A stretch of DNA of 64,000 nt from Fusicatenibacter sp. (GCA_022766945.1 JALEOU010000053.1:16332-80331), one strand, 5' to 3'. Numbered from the stretch's first letter, positions 26,995 to 37,166 are shown. A program made the numbers and translations. The notes: generated by a model not told the origin, from the sequence alone.

Positions 26995-28185
26995 ATGTCA
27001 CTTCACATTGTTGTAATCGGAGGAGGCGCTTCCGGTCTGATGGCTGCCATCTGGGCAGCGCGCCTTGGAGCGGCCGTCACAGTACTGGAAAAAAATGAAA
27101 AACCGGGAAGGAAGCTTTTAGCTACTGGAAATGGCAGATGTAATCTGACAAATCGAAAACAGAATCCCGATTGTTACAGAACTTCGGATCCTGCGGCAGT
27201 GCAAAAGGTTTTACAGGCATTTACAGTAACGGATACGCTTTCCTTTTTTGATCAGCTTGGAATCTGTATTCATGAGAGAAACGGATGGATTTATCCGGCT
27301 AGTGAACAGTCAGAAGCGGTCCTGGGCGTGCTTTTGATGGAAGCTTCCTATCGCAGGGTAAAAATCAAGACAAGGGAAACGGTGAGGGAAATACTTCCGG
27401 CAAAACAGGGCTATATGGTTCGAACGGAAACGTGGGGGTATCCGGCAGATCGGGTGATTGTCTGCTGTGGAAGCAGCGCCTCTGCGATTCCCGGTTCCGG
27501 AGATTTTTCCCTTGTGCTTTCCGAAAAACTGAAACTTTTGACACTGCCGTTTCTGCCGTCTTTATGCCCCATAAGATGCAGCGGAGAGCGCTTTTCTTCC
27601 TGGGCCGGAGTACGCATTTACGGAGCAGTTCAGCTTGTGATTGACGGAACAGGGATGGTACAGGAAGAGGGAGAACTTCAGCTGACGGAGTATGGAATTT
27701 CCGGGATTCCCGTCTTTCAGATTTCAAGGTTTGCGGTACGCGCGGTTTACGAGAAAAGGAATGTGGAAGTGATTCTCGATTTTATGCCGGAAATGTCAAA
27801 AGAAGAACTGGCTGGTATTTTGGAACAGCGCCAGAGGGCTTGTCCATATAAAAAAACAGAAGAGCTGCTGGTTGGCATGGTGCCTGAAAAGCTTATTCCG
27901 ATCTTCTGTTCAAAAGGGAAAGCGTTTTCTCAGATTGCAACTGTGATGAAGCAGTATCGCCTGAAAGTTCAGGGACAGAATGATTTTTCCAGAGGACAGG
28001 TGTGTTCCGGAGGGATTCTTCTGAATCAGCTTACTTCAGATCTGGAGTCAAAAAAATATGCCGGTCTCTACTTTGCAGGAGAAGCACTGGATGTGGACGG
28101 TGCCTGCGGTGGATATAATCTGCAGTGGGCATGGTCCAGCGGAGCAGTTACCGGAAAAGCAGCAGCAAAGGAGAAAGAATCATGA
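26995..28185 (+). CDS. HI0933/YhiN-type flavoprotein
   Basis: The 396-residue protein has an N-terminal FAD-binding motif GGGASGLMAAIWAA (about residues 8-21), then GRKLLATGNGRCNLTN, the signature of the HI0933 family. The C-terminal block FAGEALDVDGACGGYNLQWA completes the flavin site. The reaction is unknown. Overlap ATGA with the next gene, another flavoprotein, indicates a translationally coupled pair. Confidence 0.9.
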   Translation: MSLHIVVIGGGASGLMAAIWAARLGAAVTVLEKNEKPGRKLLATGNGRCNLTNRKQNPDCYRTSDPAAVQKVLQAFTVTDTLSFFDQLGICIHERNGWIYPASEQSEAVLGVLLMEASYRRVKIKTRETVREILPAKQGYMVRTETWGYPADRVIVCCGSSASAIPGSGDFSLVLSEKLKLLTLPFLPSLCPIRCSGERFSSWAGVRIYGAVQLVIDGTGMVQEEGELQLTEYGISGIPVFQISRFAVRAVYEKRNVEVILDFMPEMSKEELAGILEQRQRACPYKKTEELLVGMVPEKLIPIFCSKGKAFSQIATVMKQYRLKVQGQNDFSRGQVCSGGILLNQLTSDLESKKYAGLYFAGEALDVDGACGGYNLQWAWSSGAVTGKAAAKEKES

Positions 28186-29795
28186 TCCGTATACAACAGT
28201 TAAAACTGCCTGTTTCACATACGAAAAAGGAACTGGAGCAGAAAATACTCAGGACGCTGAAGATCAAATCTTCTGATTTGTATAACTATGAGATTGTACG
28301 CCGTTCCATTGATGCCAGAAAAAAGTCAGAACTAAAGTTTGTGTATCAGATTGATGTGAAAGTGAAAGAGGAAAATGCTGTTCTTAAGAGTGTGTCTGGC
28401 AATCAGATCTCCCGTATGGAGAAGAAAGAATACCATTTTCCTGCTCCCGGAACGAAAGTATTGAAAAATCGCCCTGTCATTATCGGAAGCGGCCCTGCCG
28501 GACTGTTCTGTGCCTATATGCTCTCAAAGCACGGCTATGCTCCCATTGTTCTGGAACGCGGTGAGGAAGCCGAGAAAAGGAAAGCATCAGTGGAAAAATT
28601 CTGGAGGTGCGGAATTCTTGATCCGGATTCCAATGTCCAGTTCGGAGAGGGCGGAGCGGGGACTTTTTCGGACGGAAAACTAAATACGACCGTCAAGGAT
28701 ACGTTTGGACGAAACAGAGAGGTGCTTCGCATCTTTGTGGAATGCGGCGCACCAAAAGAAATTCTTTATGATCAGAAGCCGCATCTTGGAACAGATCAGC
28801 TGATTGGGATTATCACCAACATGCGAAAAGCGATCGAGGCATGGGGCGGAGAAGTCCGGTTCCGCTCAAAGGTAACGGGATTTTGTATGGAAGACGAAAA
28901 GATAACAGGTGTTATCGTCAATGATACAGAAATTCTGAAAGCGGAAGTAGTAGTACTGGCAGTCGGGCACTCTGCGAGGGATACGTTCCTGTGCCTGTCT
29001 GAGAGTCAGGTGGCGATGGAACCCAAAGCGTTTGCGGTGGGTGTTCGCGTGGAACATCCGCAGGAGATGATTACAAAAGACCAATATGGGGAAAATGCTC
29101 CTGATTTTCTTGGAGCCGCCCCATATAAAGTAACCTATCAGTGTGAAAACGGACGTGCCGTGTATTCTTTTTGTATGTGTCCCGGCGGCTATGTAGTGAA
29201 TGCGTCTTCGGAACCGGGAGGAACCTGCGTCAACGGCATGAGTTACTCTGACCGCGATGGAAAAAATGCCAACAGTGCCATGATTGTGACCGTGAATCCG
29301 GATGACTATACCGTATACCACGAGGAGGGTATGCCTTCGGCGTTGGATGGAGTGGCTTTTCAGCGTATGCTGGAAAGAGCCGCTTATCAGGCAGGAAACG
29401 GTGCTGTTCCGGTACAGCTTTTTGGCGACTTCTGCAGCAATAGCTGTTCGGATCAGCTCGGTGAGGTAAGTCCTTCCATCTGCGGATCCTGGAAATTTGC
29501 CAATCTGAGAAATGTTCTGCCGGATTTTATCTGCGAAGCTTTGATTGAGGGAATTCAAAATACAGAAGAAAAACTTCCGGGCTTTTCCAGAAGTGATGCG
29601 CTTCTTTCGGCAGTGGAAGCGCGAACTTCCTCTCCTGTGCGAATTGTTCGGAATGAAGAGCTGGAAAGCATTTCCACAGGCGGACTTTACCCCTGCGGAG
29701 AGGGCGCCGGTTATGCTGGAGGGATTACTTCTGCCGGTATGGATGGCATAAAAACAGCGGAAAAGATCTGTAAAAAATATATGAATTTTCGATAA
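28182..29795 (+). CDS. FAD-dependent dehydrogenase, COG2509 family
   Basis: This 537-residue flavoprotein begins with a small alpha/beta domain of about 90 residues. The FAD motif GSGPAGLFCAYML follows near 105, then GEGGAGTFSDGKLNT and a C-terminal CGEGAGYAGGITSAGMDG block that closes the flavin site. The ATG at 28182 is preceded by AAAGGAGAAAG and overlaps the previous stop; a longer frame from 28125 lies within that gene. The family is widespread in anaerobic Firmicutes, without a proven substrate. Confidence 0.9.
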   Translation: MIRIQQLKLPVSHTKKELEQKILRTLKIKSSDLYNYEIVRRSIDARKKSELKFVYQIDVKVKEENAVLKSVSGNQISRMEKKEYHFPAPGTKVLKNRPVIIGSGPAGLFCAYMLSKHGYAPIVLERGEEAEKRKASVEKFWRCGILDPDSNVQFGEGGAGTFSDGKLNTTVKDTFGRNREVLRIFVECGAPKEILYDQKPHLGTDQLIGIITNMRKAIEAWGGEVRFRSKVTGFCMEDEKITGVIVNDTEILKAEVVVLAVGHSARDTFLCLSESQVAMEPKAFAVGVRVEHPQEMITKDQYGENAPDFLGAAPYKVTYQCENGRAVYSFCMCPGGYVVNASSEPGGTCVNGMSYSDRDGKNANSAMIVTVNPDDYTVYHEEGMPSALDGVAFQRMLERAAYQAGNGAVPVQLFGDFCSNSCSDQLGEVSPSICGSWKFANLRNVLPDFICEALIEGIQNTEEKLPGFSRSDALLSAVEARTSSPVRIVRNEELESISTGGLYPCGEGAGYAGGITSAGMDGIKTAEKICKKYMNFR

Positions 29796-29885
29796 TTCCT
29801 ATACATCTCAAAAGAATTGTGATAAAATGATGGTTGATTCTTAAACGAGCCCCTATTTGCTCCAGAAGAGTAACAGGGAGGTAGT

Positions 29886-30578
29886 ATGAAGAAAAATATC
29901 GGACTAAAGAATCTTCCACAGGAAGAACAGCCATACGAGAAATGTCTGGCTCACGGAGCAGGAAGCCTTTCCGATGCGGAGCTTCTTGCAGTTATTCTGC
30001 GGTGCGGAGCAGAAGGAAAGTCTTCACTGGAGCTTTCAAGAGAGGTACTTTCTCTCTTTCCGGGGAATGAAGGACTGCTTGGTTTGTATCATCTTACAGT
30101 TCCGGAACTGTTGAAAGTGAAGGGAATTGGTCGGGTCAAAGCGATACAGCTTCAGTGTATCGGAGAACTCTCCAGGAGAATTTCCGCGGCAGGAGCAAAG
30201 CCATGTCTTTCTTTTGATAATCCGTCTTCAATTGCGGATTACTATATGGAACGGCTCAGACACGAAGAACAGGAAGTTCTGATCTGTATGATGTTCGATA
30301 CAAAAAATCAACTGCTGGGTGAACGGGAGATCACACGCGGTACGGTTAATTCTGCGTTGATTTCACCCAGAGAACTGTTTCTGAACGCACTGCAGTTTCA
30401 TGCGGTGCATATTCTTCTGGTGCATAATCATCCGAGCGGAATACCAGAGCCGAGCAGTGATGATATCGAAGTAACCAGACGTATCCGGCGTGCAGGGGAG
30501 CTGCTTGGAATAACACTGCTGGATCATATCATTATAGGGGATCATTGCTATATCAGCATGTTGGAACAAGGCATATAG
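29886..30578 (+). CDS. radC: DNA repair protein RadC (JAB/MPN domain)
   Basis: The 230-residue protein has an N-terminal helix-hairpin-helix segment (LLKVKGIGRVKA, about 76-87) and a C-terminal JAB domain with the metal site LVHNHPSGIPEPSSDD (about 178-193). Despite the name, a role in repair is doubtful; the metal-binding residues suggest a hydrolase. It precedes mreB on the same strand, a neighbourhood seen in many Firmicutes. CAGGGAGG lies before the ATG. Confidence 0.94.
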   Translation: MKKNIGLKNLPQEEQPYEKCLAHGAGSLSDAELLAVILRCGAEGKSSLELSREVLSLFPGNEGLLGLYHLTVPELLKVKGIGRVKAIQLQCIGELSRRISAAGAKPCLSFDNPSSIADYYMERLRHEEQEVLICMMFDTKNQLLGEREITRGTVNSALISPRELFLNALQFHAVHILLVHNHPSGIPEPSSDDIEVTRRIRRAGELLGITLLDHIIIGDHCYISMLEQGI

Positions 30579-30627
30579 GATGGAATTTTCCTGAGCCTGT
30601 GTGTCGTAACGAAGGGATAAGGGCAAT

Positions 30628-31647
30628 ATGCAGATTCGAAACGTTTATGGCATAGATCTTGGCACAAGCACGGTCAAAATCTATGATCAGAAAAAAGATA
30701 CCATCATGAAAGAAAAGAATATGATTGCGATTCGGAACAGGGAACAGATTATCGCTGTGGGGAACGATGCGTATGAAATGCATGAGAGAACGCCTTCCAA
30801 TATTGAGGTCATCACTCCGATGTCCAGCGGAAGAATTGCAAATGTACTTATGGTTGAAGCGGTGCTTCACACACTTTTGTGTCGTTGCAATCATTATATG
30901 GGTTATCATCCGGAACTCTATTTTTCTGTCCCCTCAGATATGACGGAGATTGAGAGAAGATCTTATTATACGATTGCCCATAAAGGACGACTGAAGAATT
31001 GCCGCATGTACCTGGTTGACAAGCCGATTGCAGATGCTCTGGCTCTTGGCATTCCGCTGAACCGGACAAAAGGTTCGATGATTGTCAATATCGGTGCACA
31101 AAGTACGGAGATTTCTGTAATTGCAGATGCGCGTGTTATTTTCGGAAAGACAGTTTCCATCGGCGGAAAACAGTTCAACGAAGCCATCTGCAATTTGAAC
31201 CGTAGGAAAAATAATTTTCAGATTGGGCTGAAAACAGCCAAGCGGCTGAAAATTGCGCTTGCGGATCTTGACTGCGATCGTCTGGAAGGAAGAAAGGTAC
31301 GGGGAGTTGACGGAACAACCGGACTTCCCATGGAAGGAATTGTAACCTCCTCGCTGGTAAACGAAGCAATACTTGCGGATGTAAACAGGCTTGGAGAGGA
31401 AATAAAGCATGCGCTTGAGCGTACACCGCCGCAGATACATAACCATATTCGAAAGGAAGGAATCTATCTTACCGGCGGAAGTACAAGACTTCCGAATATT
31501 GACCGCTGCCTGACGAGGCAGCTTGGCTGCTCTGTTCAGCTGTCACAGTATTATGATCTCTGCACGATCTGCGGGTTAAAAGAGCTGATTAATCATGAAG
31601 CCCTTCATCGCTGGGCTTATACCGTGAAAAAGCGAAAATCCCTGTAA
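30628..31647 (+). CDS. mreB: Rod-shape protein MreB/Mbl family, divergent
   Basis: MreB is the bacterial actin that guides the elongation machinery along the inner membrane face. The 339-residue protein has the actin-fold phosphate 1 motif YGIDLGTSTVKIYD (7-20), phosphate 2 IVNIGAQSTEISV, and the adenosine-binding LTGGSTRLPNI. It departs from typical MreB in the C-terminal region, which ends QYYDLCTICGLKEL instead of the usual ADDPL..VA-type motif. Its place directly before mreC and mreD supports the call. Confidence 0.9.
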   Translation: MQIRNVYGIDLGTSTVKIYDQKKDTIMKEKNMIAIRNREQIIAVGNDAYEMHERTPSNIEVITPMSSGRIANVLMVEAVLHTLLCRCNHYMGYHPELYFSVPSDMTEIERRSYYTIAHKGRLKNCRMYLVDKPIADALALGIPLNRTKGSMIVNIGAQSTEISVIADARVIFGKTVSIGGKQFNEAICNLNRRKNNFQIGLKTAKRLKIALADLDCDRLEGRKVRGVDGTTGLPMEGIVTSSLVNEAILADVNRLGEEIKHALERTPPQIHNHIRKEGIYLTGGSTRLPNIDRCLTRQLGCSVQLSQYYDLCTICGLKELINHEALHRWAYTVKKRKSL

Positions 31648-31672
31648 TGACTAACGAATTAAAGGATCTGCC

Positions 31673-32524
31673 ATGAATAAAAAAAAGAAATTTCAGTTAC
31701 GAAGCAAACATCTGCTGTTTATCATGTCATTTTTCTGCATCAGCGTCATTGTGCTTGGCGCAGCTGAAAAAATGCCGGTTACGCCCATCCGGGAGGTGGC
31801 CGGTTTTGTGATCGTTCCGCTGCAAAACGGTGTAAATCAGGTGGGAAGCTATCTGTCCGACTGCCTGTCCGGTTTTCAGAGTGTTCAAAAGTTGTCTCAG
31901 GAGAATGAAGAACTGGAGCGACAGATCAAAGAACTGACAGAGGAAAACAATCGTCTCGCACTGGGACAGGAGGAATTGGAACGGCTGCAGGATCTGTATG
32001 AGCTGGATCAATCCTATTCGGAATACGAAAAGGTAGCAGCGCAGGTAATTTCAAAGGATCCAGGCAACTGGTACAGCACTTTTGTTATCAATAAAGGTTC
32101 CAATGCCGGCATACAAAAAGATATGAATGTGATTGCTGACGGCGGACTGGTAGGAATTGTCACGGAAGTGAATTCCAATTCGGCAACCGTTCGTTCTATC
32201 ATCGATGACTCCAGTTCCGTGAGTGCAATGACAGCATCGACACAGGATAATTGTATTGTAACCGGTGATCTGAGATTGATGGATGAGGGTAAACTTGCCT
32301 TCTCACAGATGAATACCAATGATACTGTTGCAGTAGGAGAGAAAATTGTGACTTCCAATATCAGTGAGAAGTATCTCAAGGGAATCCTGATTGGCTATAT
32401 CAGTGAAGTGACAGAAGATTCCAATCACCTTACCAATAAGGGGTACATTATCCCTGTGGTGGATTTTCAGCATATTTCAGAAGTACTGGTGATCAAGGAG
32501 CTTAAGCAGCAGGGAGGCGAATAG
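31673..32524 (+). CDS. mreC: Rod-shape protein MreC
   Basis: MreC is a bitopic membrane protein that activates PBP2/RodA in the elongasome. The 283-residue protein has a basic cytoplasmic tail (KKKKFQLRSKH), a membrane segment at about 14-30 and a coiled coil at about 68-105. An extracytoplasmic beta domain follows with DPGNWYSTFVINKGS and IADGGLVGIVTEV. Its stop is immediately followed by the mreD start. Confidence 0.95.
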   Translation: MNKKKKFQLRSKHLLFIMSFFCISVIVLGAAEKMPVTPIREVAGFVIVPLQNGVNQVGSYLSDCLSGFQSVQKLSQENEELERQIKELTEENNRLALGQEELERLQDLYELDQSYSEYEKVAAQVISKDPGNWYSTFVINKGSNAGIQKDMNVIADGGLVGIVTEVNSNSATVRSIIDDSSSVSAMTASTQDNCIVTGDLRLMDEGKLAFSQMNTNDTVAVGEKIVTSNISEKYLKGILIGYISEVTEDSNHLTNKGYIIPVVDFQHISEVLVIKELKQQGGE

Positions 32525-33052
32525 ATGCGCAGAAAAATCACACTTACAGTATTGATTTTAATCACCTTTCTTTTGCAGACCACGGTATTCCAGTCACTGG
32601 AGATCGCCTCTGTGACACCGAACCTTCTTCTGATCCTGACAACCGCTTTTGGATTCATGCGTGGAAAGAAAGAAGGACTGTGGGTCGGTTTTTTCTGTGG
32701 CCTGAGCATTGATCTGTTCTATGGAAATTTATTTGGATTTTATGGGCTTCTTTATATGTATGTTGGGTACATGAACGGTTTCTTCTGCAAGGTATTTTAT
32801 GATGAAGACATTAAAGTTCCGATGGTACTTGTAGCTGTAAGCGATCTTGCTTATAATTTCGTTGTATATGTTCTGCAGTTTTTGCTTCGTGTACGCCTCA
32901 GTTTCTTTGATTATCTGGAGCACATTATTCTTCCGGAAATGGTATATACAATGGTAATATCCATTGTTTTTTACCGTATTTTATTTTTGATTAACCGTAA
33001 ACTGACAGAGAATGAAATGGAAGGACAACAGTCGCCATGGCTAAGAAGATAA
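32525..33052 (+). CDS. mreD: Rod-shape protein MreD
   Basis: The 175-residue integral membrane protein has about five hydrophobic segments and the family pattern NLLLILTTAFGFMRG ... GLWVGFFCGLSIDLFYGNLFG (in two separate parts). MreD works with MreC in directing PBP2/RodA. It starts at the base after the mreC stop and overlaps mrdA by 16 bases. Confidence 0.92.
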   Translation: MRRKITLTVLILITFLLQTTVFQSLEIASVTPNLLLILTTAFGFMRGKKEGLWVGFFCGLSIDLFYGNLFGFYGLLYMYVGYMNGFFCKVFYDEDIKVPMVLVAVSDLAYNFVVYVLQFLLRVRLSFFDYLEHIILPEMVYTMVISIVFYRILFLINRKLTENEMEGQQSPWLRR

Positions 33053-36024
33053 AAAGGTTTCTCAGAAAAATCGGAGACAATCGAACGGGCATTCTGATTG
33101 TTGTGTTTGTTGGAATGTTTGCCGTACTGATCGGCAGACTTTTTATGCTGCAGATTGTTCATGGAGAAGAATACGCAAATAACTTTGAACTTCAGATTAC
33201 GAAAACGCGCACTCTGAAGAGTACCCGGGGCAATATTTACGACCGAAACGGAAAACTGATCGCAGGAAACCGTGTATCCTATTCGGTCACGCTGGAAGAC
33301 AATGGAACCTATTCTTCCACAAAGGAAAGAGTTCTTTCGCTGAATTCGGAAATCTATCGTCTTTGCAAACTGATCCGTGCCAATGGAGATTCCATTGATC
33401 AGGATTCTTTTTTGATAGAAGTGGATGAAAATGGAGAGTATGCCTTCACAGGCAGCGAAGGGACAAACAGAAACCGTTTTCGTGCGGATGTTTATGGACG
33501 TAAAAAAATCGATGATATGGAAGAAAGTGAGAGAAATTCCAGTGCGGATACCATCATCGAATTTCTCTCCGGGCCGGATCTGTCCGGATTGGATGCATAT
33601 TCGACAAATGAAGCGTATGCCTATACAGAGACGGATTTCCAGAAATACGGACTCCCTTATCGAATTGATGAATCAGGCAATGCCGTTTTGGATCTGACAA
33701 AACAGGAACGCCTGGAAATTATCATCGTGCGGTATCAGATGAAAAAGACAAGCTTTCAGAAATATGTCGGTGTAACTGTGGCTTCTGATGTCAGTGAGTC
33801 CACAATTGCGGCCATCGCAGAAAACGAAGATGTACTGCAGGGTGTGAGTATTTCTGAAGATTCGGAACGTGTTTATTATGACGGATTGTATTTCTCTTCT
33901 CTGATCGGCTATACCGGAAAACCTTCATCAGAAGAACTGGAAAGTTTCAATGAACAGATGGAAGAGGAGGGGAAGGAAGAGATCTATTCTTCTGATTCCA
34001 TTATCGGAAAGGCGGGACTGGAACAGTATCTTGAGACAACACTGCAGGGAACAGACGGATCAGAAGAGATTATAGTCAACAATGTCGGGAAAGAGCTGCA
34101 GAAAGTGGAAGGTTCCAGAATTGATCCGCAACAGGGCGGGAATATTTACCTTTCCATTGATTATGATCTGCAGATTGCCGTCTATAAAATTCTCGAACAG
34201 AAGATTGCCGGAATTCTGAAGGCGAACCTTACCACTGCAAAGACAATCAACAAACAGGAAATCCAGGATAATACGTCTGTCCCGATCCCGATTTACGATG
34301 TCTACAATGCGCTGATTGAAAACAGTACGATTGATATCAGTCATTTCTCTGCGGAGGATGCGACAGAAAATGAGAAAAAGGTTTATTCTCTGTTTCAGAC
34401 CAAGAAGGAGCAGGTACTCTCTGCAATTGAAGAGGAACTGACGGGTGAAACCCCAACTGTATACAAAGATTTAAGCAGTGAAATGCAGGAATATGAATCC
34501 TATATTGTGAATACGCTTCTCGGCAGCAGTATGGGGATCCTCTCTTCCGCATCCATAGACAAAAAAGATGAGGTGTATCAGGCCTGGGCAAATGAGGAAA
34601 CCATCAGTATGAAAGAGTATCTGATGTATGCGGCGAGTCAGAACTGGATTGACGTTTCGGCGCTCTCTACGGATGATGCATACATGGATTCCCAGGAAGT
34701 GTATCAGAAGCTCTGTGAGGTGATTCTGCAGCGTTTGGAAAACAACACTACATTTCATAAAAAGCTGTATCATTATATGCTTCTAGACGATATCATTGAC
34801 GGATACGATATCTGCAATCTGATGTACGATCAGAACCTGCTTACAAAAGGAGATTCTGATTATGCTAATTATACAGCAGGCAATATGACTCCTTTCGAGC
34901 TTCTTTCGACAAAGATCGGGAAACTGGAAATTACCCCTGCACAGCTGGCACTTGACCCGTGTTCGGGTTCTGCTGTTATTACAGATCCGGAAAGCGGGGA
35001 GATACTGGCCTGTGTTTCTTATCCGGGATATGATAATAATCGTCTGGCAAATCAGATGGATACCGCTTACTGGGCCAAACTCAATACAGACGAATCCACT
35101 CCGCTCTACAATAAAGCGACACAGCAGAGAACGGCACCTGGATCTACGTTCAAACCTGTCATGGCGGTGGCAGGACTGATGGAAGGAGTCATTACAGAAG
35201 ATACAGTGATTAACTGTAACGGTTTGTTCGGTGAAGGTCTTGTCAATGAATCGGATCATGTTCACTGTTGGTATCTGGATGGGCATGGAGATCTGGATGT
35301 AATCGGAGGAATACAAAATTCCTGTAACGTCTTTTTCTGTACCGTTGGTTACCTTCTTGGACTTGACGAAAATAATACATTTACTCAGAAACGGGCATTG
35401 GAAAAGATACAGGAGTACTGTGATCTGTTTTGCCTGAACGAGAAGAGCGGAATTGAGATTTCGGAAGCAGAACCCAAAGTGTCTGATTCCCTTCCGATTC
35501 CTTCTTCTATCGGTCAGGGTACACATAACTATACGACCACTCAGCTGGCACGCTATGTTACCACATTGGCAAACCGCGGCACGGTATACAATATTTCTCT
35601 ACTTAAGAAAGCAGAGGATTCCAATGGCAACGCGATTGATATGGGGGAAGATTTTGGTCCCACGGTCAACACACTGATGAATGTCAGCGATTCCATCTGG
35701 GATGATATTCACCAGGGAATGCGAAATGTGATCCGTTATGAAAACAGTTCTATTTTCCCGTCAGACTGGCCGGTTGAATTATATGGAAAAACTGGTACAG
35801 CACAGGAAGACCGAACAAGATCGAACCACGGATTGTTTATCGGATTCTCACATTATGAAAGCCGTGATGATATCGCCATGGCAATTCGAATTCCATTTGG
35901 ATATTCTTCTATCAATGCAGAATTGGTAGCCAAGGATATATTAGACTATTACTATGATCTGTCAGACTCTGTTCTGACAGGTACAGCCGATACGGAAGGT
36001 GTTACCAGTGAAAGAGCTGATTGA
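33037..36024 (+). CDS. mrdA: Penicillin-binding protein 2 (elongation-specific transpeptidase), long form
   Basis: PBP2 cross-links peptidoglycan during elongation together with RodA. The 995-residue protein has one membrane segment (about 19-40), a pedestal/dimerisation region and a transpeptidase domain. Motifs are STFK near 705, SCN near 768 and KTGTA near 919. Enterobacterial PBP2 has about 630 residues; the extra length is mainly a largely helical region at about 385-620 before the catalytic domain, which I know as common in clostridial class B PBPs. It sits in the mreBCD-mrdA-min-rodA cluster, overlapping mreD. Confidence 0.94.
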   Translation: MAKKIKRFLRKIGDNRTGILIVVFVGMFAVLIGRLFMLQIVHGEEYANNFELQITKTRTLKSTRGNIYDRNGKLIAGNRVSYSVTLEDNGTYSSTKERVLSLNSEIYRLCKLIRANGDSIDQDSFLIEVDENGEYAFTGSEGTNRNRFRADVYGRKKIDDMEESERNSSADTIIEFLSGPDLSGLDAYSTNEAYAYTETDFQKYGLPYRIDESGNAVLDLTKQERLEIIIVRYQMKKTSFQKYVGVTVASDVSESTIAAIAENEDVLQGVSISEDSERVYYDGLYFSSLIGYTGKPSSEELESFNEQMEEEGKEEIYSSDSIIGKAGLEQYLETTLQGTDGSEEIIVNNVGKELQKVEGSRIDPQQGGNIYLSIDYDLQIAVYKILEQKIAGILKANLTTAKTINKQEIQDNTSVPIPIYDVYNALIENSTIDISHFSAEDATENEKKVYSLFQTKKEQVLSAIEEELTGETPTVYKDLSSEMQEYESYIVNTLLGSSMGILSSASIDKKDEVYQAWANEETISMKEYLMYAASQNWIDVSALSTDDAYMDSQEVYQKLCEVILQRLENNTTFHKKLYHYMLLDDIIDGYDICNLMYDQNLLTKGDSDYANYTAGNMTPFELLSTKIGKLEITPAQLALDPCSGSAVITDPESGEILACVSYPGYDNNRLANQMDTAYWAKLNTDESTPLYNKATQQRTAPGSTFKPVMAVAGLMEGVITEDTVINCNGLFGEGLVNESDHVHCWYLDGHGDLDVIGGIQNSCNVFFCTVGYLLGLDENNTFTQKRALEKIQEYCDLFCLNEKSGIEISEAEPKVSDSLPIPSSIGQGTHNYTTTQLARYVTTLANRGTVYNISLLKKAEDSNGNAIDMGEDFGPTVNTLMNVSDSIWDDIHQGMRNVIRYENSSIFPSDWPVELYGKTGTAQEDRTRSNHGLFIGFSHYESRDDIAMAIRIPFGYSSINAELVAKDILDYYYDLSDSVLTGTADTEGVTSERAD

Positions 36025-36100
36025 TCCGGAAAAGGACAGTCTTTGCGTAACGTTCCGGAGAAAACTGCAAAAGAGAAAGAATAGAGAACAGTTTTCATAA
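36008..36100 (+). CDS. Possible 30-residue basic peptide between mrdA and minD
   Basis: A GTG-started frame overlaps the mrdA end by 17 bases and is preceded by GGAAGG at suitable spacing. The product would begin MKELIDPEKD and end in a strongly basic tail (RRKLQKRKNREQFS). It occupies the place where minC stands in many relatives but does not resemble MinC. It could equally be a chance frame in spacer DNA. Confidence 0.22.
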   Translation: MKELIDPEKDSLCVTFRRKLQKRKNREQFS

Positions 36101-36111
36101 GGAGGTTTCAT

Positions 36112-36891
36112 ATGAGTGAAGTAATTGTTATTACATCAGGGAAAGGTGGTGTGGGAAAAACAACCACCGCAGCAAATATTGGAATTGGACTTGCAGCGCT
36201 TGGTAAAAGGGTTGTCATGGTCGATACGGATATTGGTCTGCGTAATCTGGATGTTGTGCTTGGACTGGAGAATCGCATCGTCTATAATCTTGTGGATGTG
36301 ATTGAAGGAAACTGCAGGATAAAACAGGCGTTGATACGCGATAAGCGGTATGAAACTCTGTTTTTGCTTCCGTCAGCCCAGACAAGAGATAAAACCAGTG
36401 TAACGCCGGAACAAATGACAAAGCTCTGTGAAGAACTGGAAACGCAGTTTGAATATATTCTGCTCGATTGTCCTGCCGGCATCGAACAGGGTTTTGCGAA
36501 CGCTATTGCGGGTGCACGCAAAGCAATTGTCGTCACAACCCCGGAAGTTTCAGCAATCCGTGACGCGGATCGGATTATCGGTTTATTGGAAGCACATGAT
36601 CTGAGAGATATTTCCCTTGTGATCAATAAAATCCGACCGGATATGGTACGTCGGGGTGAAATGATGTCTGTGGAGGATGTCTCAGAGATCCTTGCGGTAC
36701 CGCTGCTTGGAATTATTCCTGATGATGAACATGTGGTAATTGCAACTAATCAGGGAGAAGCAATCGTTGGAAATACTTCCCTGGCCGGAAAAGCATTTTC
36801 CAATATCAGCAGAAGGATCTGCGGTGAAGAGATTCCTCTTCTGGACATTGCTGAGAAAAAGGGATTCTTCCGGAAAGTTTTTGGCAGATAA
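36112..36891 (+). CDS. minD: Septum site-determining ATPase MinD
   Basis: MinD is a membrane-bound ParA-type ATPase that helps place the division site. The 259-residue protein has the deviant Walker A GKGGVGKTT (10-18), LRNLDVVLGLENR, the switch-like LLDCPAGIEQGFANA, and a C-terminal amphipathic helix (KKGFFRKVFGR) for membrane binding. AAGGAGG lies before the ATG. minE follows at 12 bases. No minC is found in the window, so MinC is encoded elsewhere or absent. Confidence 0.96.
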   Translation: MSEVIVITSGKGGVGKTTTAANIGIGLAALGKRVVMVDTDIGLRNLDVVLGLENRIVYNLVDVIEGNCRIKQALIRDKRYETLFLLPSAQTRDKTSVTPEQMTKLCEELETQFEYILLDCPAGIEQGFANAIAGARKAIVVTTPEVSAIRDADRIIGLLEAHDLRDISLVINKIRPDMVRRGEMMSVEDVSEILAVPLLGIIPDDEHVVIATNQGEAIVGNTSLAGKAFSNISRRICGEEIPLLDIAEKKGFFRKVFGR

Positions 36892-36902
36892 GGAGGACGG
36901 AT

Positions 36903-37166
36903 ATGGGTTTATTTCATTCAGGGAAAAAGCCGCATTCCGGCACTGTCGCGAAAGAACGGCTGGCGACACTTCTTGCAGCCGAACGATTAAACTGCTCCCC
37001 GCAGGCACTTCAGATGCTGAAAAATGATCTGACAGCTGCTGCGGGCAAATACCTGATGATAGAACCGGATGAAATATCCGTCACGATATCGCAGTCGACG
37101 CCTGTGATCCTGACAGCGCGTATACCACTGAAGAAAAATGAGGATTCACATGTTAAAACGTTATAA
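36903..37166 (+). CDS. minE: Cell division topological specificity factor MinE
   Basis: The 87-residue protein has the MinE pattern: an N-terminal MinD-interacting helix region (SGTVAKERLATLLAAER), then LKNDLTAAAGKYLMIEPDEISV and a C-terminal strand. MinE stimulates MinD ATPase and sets the Min pattern. AAGGAGG precedes the start; the end overlaps rodA. Confidence 0.93.
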   Translation: MGLFHSGKKPHSGTVAKERLATLLAAERLNCSPQALQMLKNDLTAAAGKYLMIEPDEISVTISQSTPVILTARIPLKKNEDSHVKTL

